NCBI GenBank assembly: GCA_002170005.2
Contig: NHGT02000003.1
Coordinates: 57,302 to 67,042 of the forward strand
Source: a bacterium TMED144
Lineage (GTDB): Bacteria; Fidelibacterota; Marinisomatia; Marinisomatales; TCS55
Direction of reading: 5' to 3'
DNA: 9,741 bases
Part shown: one piece after another, positions 1 through 4,693 of the stretch
How the letters are laid out: the number at the start of each line of letters is the position of its first letter
Numbering within the stretch: position 1 is the stretch's first letter
The notes under the pieces: generated by a model
Told to the model about the DNA's origin: nothing
What the model saw: the letters and a program-made list of their open reading frames with translations, nothing else
Databases searched by the model: none
Made by a program: the position numbers and the translations under genes

Positions 1-547
1 TTGCCAAAAAAAAAGAGAATTTAGTAGCCTCCTCTTTACACAAGCCTAGATAAAGCGCTGTTGCTATTGTAATGCCAGATCTTGAAATCCCTGGAAATAT
101 TGCAATTGCTTGAGATATACCAATTAAAATAGCGATCTTGAAGCTTATGGGAAAAAATCTGATTTTTATTTTTTTTGTCATCAGAAGAAGCAATCCAGTA
201 ATTAACAATGAAACACTTACAACAAAAATATTTTCTATCAAATCCAACATAAAAATTTTAGCAAACAAGCCAAATGCTGCTGCTGGAATGGTTCCAATTA
301 TTAAACAAATAACATAATATTGATTTTTTTTATTTTTTAATCCAGTAATTAAAGAAATGATCTCATTTCTGAAAACTACAATTATGCTTAATAAAGTTCC
401 TAAATGTGTTGCTACCTCCAAAACATTGCCTTGATAATTAACATTCATTATTTCTTGAGCAATTAATAAATGTCCTGAGCTGCTAATAGGAAGAAATTCA
501 GCAATGCCTTGCAATGCTCCTAAAATAAACGATTCAAACAGTTTCAT
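1..547 (-). CDS. uppP: Undecaprenyl-diphosphatase UppP (BacA family), 3' end beyond the left edge
   Basis: UppP dephosphorylates undecaprenyl diphosphate at the membrane to recycle the lipid carrier for peptidoglycan and other surface polymers. The first 182 or so codons are visible, about two thirds of the usual 260-280 residues; the C-terminus lies off the window. Translating the minus strand from the ATG at 547-545 gives the N-terminal family signature LQGIAEFLPISSSGH, which contains the (E/Q)xxxE motif (QGIAE, residues 13-17), and further on the second signature FPGISRSG, the PGxSRS phosphate-binding loop. Between them are several long hydrophobic stretches, as expected for this polytopic enzyme. 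The start overlaps the pgeF stop in ATGA (547-544), with no obvious Shine-Dalgarno, so translation is probably coupled to pgeF. The family call is very secure because both motifs are intact; only the missing end is unknown. Confidence 0.95.
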   Translation of the reverse strand, partial: MKLFESFILGALQGIAEFLPISSSGHLLIAQEIMNVNYQGNVLEVATHLGTLLSIIVVFRNEIISLITGLKNKKNQYYVICLIIGTIPAAAFGLFAKIFMLDLIENIFVVSVSLLITGLLLLMTKKIKIRFFPISFKIAILIGISQAIAIFPGISRSGITIATALYLGLCKEEATKFSFFLA

Positions 548-1227
548 TTTAACATCAAATTGAATATAGAGAGCATTCTACCAGAATTTCCCTTTTCTCT
601 TCTATAGGAAAAAAATTTTTTATAACTACATTTAGTACATTCTTTATCTATTAAGACATCGCTAATAAAAACACCATAAGATAAGATTTGATTTAGCAAT
701 ACACTTTGTAGGTCAAGCATTGCTTTTCCATCATTTTTTAATTCATAAAATTTTTTATCAAATTTACTATAAACTTTTATATCGACCTCATAACAACATT
801 TTTTGATTGAAGGACCCATAACAAATTTAAAATCTTTAATGCTATTGTTGGCTTTAAAAAGAATGTCCATGGCATTAAAAAAGATACCCGTAGATAATCC
901 TCGCCACCCAGAATGAACCAAAGATATATTTTTTTTTATTTTATCATAAATAAATATTGGAACGCAATCTGCAGTTAATAAAGTTAAAATTTTATTCGAA
1001 CCATAATTAACCAAACCATCAGTATTATTATAGGTACTATTTGTATTGACAACCTTTACATTATTAGAATGCGTTTGAGTTGGAACCGCGATATTACTAT
1101 GATTTAATTTTAAATTTTTTATGAATGATTTTTTGTTTTTAATTATTGAATAATCAAAGTCATTATGCGAAGTGCAAGCAAAAACATCTCTTGAGCCAAA
1201 AAAAGAAGAGTAGTTAGTATAGTTCAA
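544..1227 (-). CDS. pgeF: Peptidoglycan editing factor PgeF (YfiH / laccase-domain family)
   Basis: This 227-residue protein belongs to the YfiH/LACC1 family. Members have been linked to removal of wrongly incorporated amino acids from peptidoglycan precursors and to purine nucleoside processing; older databases call them polyphenol oxidases. The metal-site residues are all present: His53 in QTHSNNV, Cys88 in TADCVPI and His105 in LVHSGWRG. The C-terminal block CTKC...FFSYRRE...SGRM (residues 197-218) is also typical. The length is slightly short of the usual 240-260. The start is TTG at 1227-1225: an in-frame TAA (1233-1231) stands just two codons upstream and the next Met is residue 120, beyond the catalytic motifs, so no ATG start is possible. 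That TAA is also the stop of the upstream gene, leaving a 3-nt gap. The 3' end overlaps uppP by 4 nt. An operon role in wall synthesis is inferred from uppP and the exported binding protein on either side. Confidence 0.93.
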   Translation of the reverse strand: MNYTNYSSFFGSRDVFACTSHNDFDYSIIKNKKSFIKNLKLNHSNIAVPTQTHSNNVKVVNTNSTYNNTDGLVNYGSNKILTLLTADCVPIFIYDKIKKNISLVHSGWRGLSTGIFFNAMDILFKANNSIKDFKFVMGPSIKKCCYEVDIKVYSKFDKKFYELKNDGKAMLDLQSVLLNQILSYGVFISDVLIDKECTKCSYKKFFSYRREKGNSGRMLSIFNLMLK

Positions 1228-1230
1228 AAA

Positions 1231-3105
1231 TTAAAAGTTAAGATTATTAGATGTATCTAATGAGTCATTTTTAAATACACCCACATGGTTGAATTTTCTT
1301 CCATCAAATTCCAGTATTTGAAGAGCGGAATTTATATTTCTATCATTTAAAGAGGATGAATAAAAATAGCCCAACCCTTCATGGTGAATAAGATCAGATA
1401 AGGCGATATTAATTTCAGGTCTGGATTTATCTTTTACATTTAAATTGCTTAACAATGCAGAGGTATTATATCCTCTGTAAAAATCATCAATGTAATCTTC
1501 ATTTAAAAAAAGAGAGTCAGCTACATCAAATCTATAACTAGCTGTGAAATGCATTCCTTTAAGATGGGGCCCTATATTTTCTTTTTTCAATGTTTCAATA
1601 TCTTGCCAATTGCTATTTCCGATTATTTTAGTATTAAAATTATACATTGGAATTTGTGGCCCTATATATTCTACATCACTTGATTTTAAGGGAATATAAA
1701 TACCTTGTATACTATTTAGTATAATTTTGCTTGAATCTGATGAAGTCATTACTTTTTTTTCAGGTTCAGGCAAATCAAAAAAATCTTCTGAAGAAATGTC
1801 AAATAAAGCATCTAAACTGTCAATATTCATTCCTAGAATATTTTCAAAATCATCTTCTTTTTTATTCAGATTGAAAGCAACATCTCTAAAGTGTTTAAAC
1901 TGTCTTCTTAAATTTTTAGGTTCTCCTGAATACCATTGCGTCGCAACAATAGAAGCTCCAAGTCGATCTACTTCTTTTATAAAGGAATCTGTCTGTATTT
2001 CACCATACTCATCGGCAGGAGCTAAAACAGCCAAACTATCAAGCTTTAATTTTTTAACAGCAAAATTAGCTGCAATTTTAGCTTCTAATGCTATCGTTGA
2101 GCTTGTTAGAAATGTATTTCTATAGACTTGAACAAGATTTTCTTTGCGGGCATTAGGTAAAAGCACAGGAATATTTGAATCCCCAAGCGAGCTTACGACC
2201 GCTAGAGAGGTATGATCAAATAAAGGGCATATAAGTGCAGATAGTTGCTTTATTTTATTAAGGTTTTTAACTATTTTAACAGATTGCAAATCATTGCTTT
2301 TAGTGTCTTGTATTATTACTGATATTTGATTTTTATCTTTTTTTCTATTTCTGCTGGCCTTTGCAAAACCCTCAAGAAATGCTTTTCCATACTCAGATTG
2401 CTCACCTGACAGTGGAAGGACTAGGCCAACCATAAGTATATCAAGAGGTGGACTAAAAGCTGCCTTTAACAAATCTTCAAATAAGGGAGAGAAAATTTTA
2501 GGCAGATTCTTAGATTTTATATCACTTAATGTTTTAGCGGCTTCAGATGGTTGACCATTTAATAACTCTGTATTGGCTTTTGCTAAATTATGAATATTTT
2601 TTGATTCTTCATCGAGCTCTAGAATAATTAACTCATTTAGGGTAGAAACTGGAATTCTGACTTGAATTAATTTTAACAATTTTTTGTTAATCCTATCATT
2701 GTAATTATTTTTTTTTAAATTCAATTTTTTTGATCTTAAATACATTCTATAAGCAGATGCATAGTTGGCTTGATTAACATAAAAATCACCCAAACTTTCC
2801 ATTACATTTTTCTGATATAGGCTCATAGGAAATTCAGAAAAAAATTTCTTTGAGGTTTCTTTTACTAGTTCAGTTTGATTAAGAGCAATTTGCAGCTTAA
2901 TTAACAATGCCACGGCAGGTTCTCTATTTACATTTTTTCGTTCTTGTAAAATTTTATTTAGTATGGATTGAGTTGCTGTAAATCGACCACTGTTGTAACT
3001 GTTTATTGCTTGATTGATTTGTCGATCATTCAACTGGTCTTTGACCCAGCTTTGTGAAAAAACAAAATTAAAAAAAAGTGTAATAATAATTTTTTCTATT
3101 TTCAT
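1231..3105 (-). CDS. Exported TPR-like plus periplasmic-binding-fold protein (LpoA-like or ABC substrate-binding-like)
   Basis: This 624-residue protein starts with a signal peptide: a lysine-containing n-region, a hydrophobic core at about 6-16, and probable cleavage before Gln18 (VFS|Q). Residues about 27-200 are helical and resemble TPR repeats, for example AINSYNSGRFTATQSILNKI and LGDFYVNQANYASAYRMYL. From about 222 a type I periplasmic-binding fold begins, with the hallmark start VGLVLPLSGEQSEYG (226-240), a later strand LAVLAPADEYGE (358-369) and an acidic, probably disordered insertion around 415-450. This TPR-then-binding-domain layout is that of LpoA-type activators of penicillin-binding proteins and of some branched-chain amino-acid-type ABC binding proteins. 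No permease or ATPase gene is adjacent, and the following genes are pgeF and uppP, so a wall-synthesis role is the more attractive inference, unproven. There is no clear Shine-Dalgarno before the ATG at 3105-3103. Confidence 0.8.
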   Translation of the reverse strand: MKIEKIIITLFFNFVFSQSWVKDQLNDRQINQAINSYNSGRFTATQSILNKILQERKNVNREPAVALLIKLQIALNQTELVKETSKKFFSEFPMSLYQKNVMESLGDFYVNQANYASAYRMYLRSKKLNLKKNNYNDRINKKLLKLIQVRIPVSTLNELIILELDEESKNIHNLAKANTELLNGQPSEAAKTLSDIKSKNLPKIFSPLFEDLLKAAFSPPLDILMVGLVLPLSGEQSEYGKAFLEGFAKASRNRKKDKNQISVIIQDTKSNDLQSVKIVKNLNKIKQLSALICPLFDHTSLAVVSSLGDSNIPVLLPNARKENLVQVYRNTFLTSSTIALEAKIAANFAVKKLKLDSLAVLAPADEYGEIQTDSFIKEVDRLGASIVATQWYSGEPKNLRRQFKHFRDVAFNLNKKEDDFENILGMNIDSLDALFDISSEDFFDLPEPEKKVMTSSDSSKIILNSIQGIYIPLKSSDVEYIGPQIPMYNFNTKIIGNSNWQDIETLKKENIGPHLKGMHFTASYRFDVADSLFLNEDYIDDFYRGYNTSALLSNLNVKDKSRPEINIALSDLIHHEGLGYFYSSSLNDRNINSALQILEFDGRKFNHVGVFKNDSLDTSNNLNF

Positions 3106-3176
3106 AAATGAAATTCTGAGGCTTTAATATCTATTTCTACATACAAGGAGCATTTTTACCATCCATATATTTAAAT

Positions 3177-3218
3177 TTTGTAAATTAATACAAATATTTT
3201 TGTTAATTAATTTACAAA
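3177..3218. repeat. AT-rich long hairpin (imperfect inverted repeat) in the divergent spacer
   Basis: The left arm (3177-3194) and right arm (3199-3218) pair along 18 bp. Thirteen uninterrupted pairs (TTTGTAAATTAAT with ATTAATTTACAAA) are followed by a two-nucleotide bulge (TA at 3204-3205) and five further pairs (ACAAA with TTTGT), closing on a 4-nt TATT loop. It lies about 70-115 bp upstream of the exported binding-protein gene and just downstream, in the leftward direction, of a terminator-like hairpin. It has almost no G or C, so it is a poor terminator alone. It could be an operator, part of the 5' leader of the leftward gene, or a remnant of a mobile element. The pairing is seen directly; its function is unknown. 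Confidence 0.6.
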
Positions 3219-3227
3219 GATATTTTT

Positions 3228-3264
3228 AAAAAAAACAAAAACCACACCACAAAGCGAGGTTTTT
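3228..3264 (-). terminator. Rho-independent terminator-like hairpin reading leftward
   Basis: On the minus strand the arm AAAAACC (3264-3258) pairs with GGTTTTT (3243-3237). The stem extends inward through one T-T mismatch to CGC/GTG, giving about 10 pairs around a 6-nt loop. Eight consecutive T residues (3235-3228) follow after one G, the classic layout for intrinsic termination of leftward transcription. The only leftward genes upstream are the PadR/membrane-protein pair ending at 3661, so their transcript would run antisense through the small plus-strand HTH ORF before stopping here. Alternatively it ends an unannotated leftward RNA, or acts as an attenuator in a long leader of the 3105 gene. 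Confidence 0.55.
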
Positions 3265-3279
3265 ACTAATTAACTAACC

Positions 3280-3300
3280 TAATTCAATATAATTCAATTA
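3280..3300 (+). promoter_or_regulatory. Tandem AATTCAAT repeat overlapping a possible -10 for the plus-strand HTH ORF
   Basis: AATTCAAT occurs twice, at 3281-3288 and 3291-3298, with a 10-bp period, about one helical turn, which suits a DNA-binding protein gripping one face. The sequence TATAAT sits at 3288-3293 and could be the -10 of a rightward promoter about 50 bp before the HTH ORF. The best -35-like sequence (TTTACT, 3262-3267) is weak and spaced 20 bp away. AT-rich spacers produce such matches by chance, so this is tentative. Confidence 0.25.
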
Positions 3301-3342
3301 CTCTACAGTTGTGGTCTTACCTTTGATAGTTCTATTCCATTC

Positions 3343-3639
3343 TTGACATTCACTTTTTATACCGTCACTCACAAGTTAGTTCCCTCTAACTATTATAGAC
3401 CATTAACTAAAACTCAATTAAAATTACACAAAGAAATAATAAGACTTCAGAAAAAAGGATTGAGTTACAGAAAAATACACAAAGAACTGATTAAAAAAGG
3501 ATTTAAGATTGGAAAGTCACCTTCTACAGTTCATTCAATCATTAAGAAAATGGAAAAAAGAGATAAGTTTTTGAATCAACCTGTGGTTGAGGGGTATAAG
3601 GATTTTGATATATTATTTCATAAAATTGAGAAGTGGTAG
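3343..3639 (+). CDS. Small helix-turn-helix protein of unknown role, possibly 5'-truncated
   Basis: This is a 98-residue basic ORF, the only plausible gene on the plus strand. Residues about 21-69 (PLTKTQLKLHKEII...GLSYRKIHKELIKKGF...SPSTVHSIIKKM) look like a helix-turn-helix of the resolvase/transposase-invertase kind, with GLSYRKI as the first helix-turn and SPSTVHSIIKKM as the recognition helix. The tail (about 70-98) carries no domain I recognise. The first start-like codon is TTG at 3343, with no Shine-Dalgarno. There is no ATG until the Met near residue 70, and the frame is open back to a TAA at 3280-3282. The 20 or so residues before the HTH do not look conserved. It may therefore be a genuine small regulator with a TTG start, or the surviving 3' part of a longer gene such as a recombinase. 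It converges on the membrane-protein gene, with 21 nt between the two stop codons. Confidence 0.5.
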   Translation: MTFTFYTVTHKLVPSNYYRPLTKTQLKLHKEIIRLQKKGLSYRKIHKELIKKGFKIGKSPSTVHSIIKKMEKRDKFLNQPVVEGYKDFDILFHKIEKW

Positions 3640-3660
3640 ATTTGTTGTATAAATGAAATT

Positions 3661-4083
3661 TTAATCAAAAATATCTTCTTTTGGTAACCCTTTTATATTA
3701 TTACTTTTGACTTTATTGTAAAAAATTAAATGTAATGTCAATACAATCCCCCAGATTAAAAAAGTGTAATCAATTATGATTCTTGGTTCATACTTTGACA
3801 TTTGACCTAAGAAAAACATAGAATATGATATTGTAAAAAAAACTAAAAAGGTAGATAAATTGTATCGAAAACCAATATCGTTAAATGGTAAATATTCATA
3901 ATCCTTTTTACCAAAATACCATCCACTCAGAAACATTAATAGAAAATAACCAAGAGGAGGAATAAAAATAAAATTCCATGTTTCTATGATGAGTAGAGAA
4001 GAAAGTGATATTCTGAAAACTATAGTAATAATTGAGATAGTTAATATGTATTTATAAAAGTCTTTAGTTAACATTTTTTTCAT
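3661..4083 (-). CDS. Small four-helix membrane protein paired with a PadR-like regulator
   Basis: I do not recognise a named family for this 140-residue protein. It shows four hydrophobic segments at about 11-33, 38-57, 75-94 and 103-123, a short charged link after the second (GKKDYEYLPF), and a hydrophilic C-terminal tail ending GLPKEDIFD. No catalytic or metal motif is visible. Its start (ATG 4083-4081; a second ATG follows at 4074-4072) lies inside the end of the regulator gene, with a 20-nt overlap, so both are almost certainly translated from one mRNA and probably coupled. PadR-type regulators are often co-transcribed with small membrane proteins or transporters that they control. Here the membrane protein may be the regulated effector, for instance in envelope stress or export, but nothing in the sequence proves this. 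No terminator is seen directly after its stop. Confidence 0.75.
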   Translation of the reverse strand: MKKMLTKDFYKYILTISIITIVFRISLSSLLIIETWNFIFIPPLGYFLLMFLSGWYFGKKDYEYLPFNDIGFRYNLSTFLVFFTISYSMFFLGQMSKYEPRIIIDYTFLIWGIVLTLHLIFYNKVKSNNIKGLPKEDIFD

Positions 4084-4426
4084 TTAATAGTTTTTTTATT
4101 TTTTTATCCTCAAATAAATTTATGTTTCTACTTATAAATTGATGAAGTAACTCTAATCCAGATTCAGTTAGATAGTAATACTTTCTATCTGGACCCTTAT
4201 TCCCTTTTCTTGATTTATAATTAACAATTTGTAAATGAACATATTTTCTTAGACTCCTATAAAGACTCTGTTCTTCACATGAGATAGTGTTTTTTGAATA
4301 TTTTGATATAAATAATTTTATTTCGTCAACATATTTTTTACCGTCTTTTAGTGAAAGAAAAATCCAAAGAGTTAATTGTCCTTTTTTATAAGTCTCTTCC
4401 CATGATTCTAATAATTTATTTTTCAT
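4064..4426 (-). CDS. PadR-like winged-helix transcriptional regulator
   Basis: This 120-residue protein has the PadR-type DNA-binding layout. A first helix (about 10-27, WEETYKKGQLTLWIFLSL) is followed by GKKYVDEIKLFI (29-40) and a probable recognition helix with SLYRSLRKYVHLQIV (54-68). A basic wing follows with GPDRKYYYLTESGLELL (78-94), where the aromatic strand and TESGLELL helix are hallmarks of the family. The short C-terminal helix suggests a minimal PadR without a long dimerisation domain. The ATG at 4426-4424 has no Shine-Dalgarno. A palindrome containing TATAAT ends 8 nt upstream of it, so the mRNA may be leaderless or nearly so, and autorepression is likely by analogy with the family. 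Other winged-helix groups such as MarR or archaeal-type wHTH are possible but fit less well. The inducer is unknown. Confidence 0.75.
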   Translation of the reverse strand: MKNKLLESWEETYKKGQLTLWIFLSLKDGKKYVDEIKLFISKYSKNTISCEEQSLYRSLRKYVHLQIVNYKSRKGNKGPDRKYYYLTESGLELLHQFISRNINLFEDKKIKKLLNEKNVN

Positions 4427-4433
4427 AAATCAA

Positions 4434-4456
4434 GTATTATACAAGTAGTATAATAC
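4434..4456. promoter_or_regulatory. Perfect 9-bp inverted repeat, probable operator/promoter of the PadR-like gene
   Basis: GTATTATAC (4434-4442) and GTATAATAC (4448-4456) are perfect inverse complements separated by AAGTA. Read on the minus strand, the arm nearest the gene contains TATAAT (4441-4436), an exact consensus -10, 9 nt from the ATG at 4426. Transcription from it would start about 3 nt before the start codon. No good -35 is seen at 17 bp. An operator covering its own -10 is the expected arrangement for an autorepressing PadR protein. The repeat is seen directly; its role is inferred. Confidence 0.6.
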
Positions 4457-4623
4457 CAACATACATATAAATTACAAAAATATAAAACATAAAATTTAAT
4501 ATTTAACTCTATCACAAAAAAATATACCATAAAGATTAAGTATAAATATTCTATGGTTGGAGATAGTTTGATTTACAAAGGGTCTAATCTATCATGAGAC
4601 AAGTGGGGGAATGAATATAAAAT
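4457..4623. other. Non-coding spacer between the PadR-like gene and the glmS terminator
   Basis: No ORF of useful length is found on either strand. Bases 4457-4550 are extremely AT-rich and featureless. A patch at about 4551-4612 is noticeably richer in G and C (about 40% by count), with the runs GGTTGG, GGGTCT and GTGGGGG. An 8-bp sequence, AGTTTGAT (4565-4572), recurs inverted as ATCAAACT at 4657-4664 and 4686-4693 around the glmS terminator, so larger RNA pairings are possible. I cannot assign a function. Confidence 0.4.
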
Positions 4624-4652
4624 AAAAAAGGGAGAAAATACTTTCTCCTTTT
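4624..4652 (-). terminator. Rho-independent terminator of the accD-surE-guaA-glmS block
   Basis: On the minus strand GGAGAAA (4648-4642) pairs with TTTCTCC (4637-4631) around a GTAT loop, followed by one C and six T residues (4629-4624). It lies about 40 nt after the glmS stop codon, the expected place. The reverse orientation has a four-T tail (4649-4652), so weak bidirectional action is possible. Confidence 0.85.
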
Positions 4653-4693
4653 CATCATCAAACTTTTTTTTGACGAAAAAGAACTATCAAACT

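Noticed and set aside
1727..2125. 132-codon plus-strand open frame opposite the exported binding-protein gene
   Set aside because: It lies wholly inside a strongly supported gene on the other strand, is serine/lysine-rich without any recognisable domain, and has no promoter or ribosome site; it is an antisense shadow.
3124..3153. Nine-codon minus-strand leader ORF (ATG at 3153) ahead of the exported binding-protein gene
   Set aside because: Too short, no Shine-Dalgarno, and no codon pattern such as a run of one amino acid that would suggest an attenuator peptide.
3237..3300. CRISPR-like or phage attachment repeats in the central spacers
   Set aside because: The repeats are 8-12 bp, too few and irregular, with no spacer-repeat periodicity, tRNA gene, integrase or Cas gene nearby.
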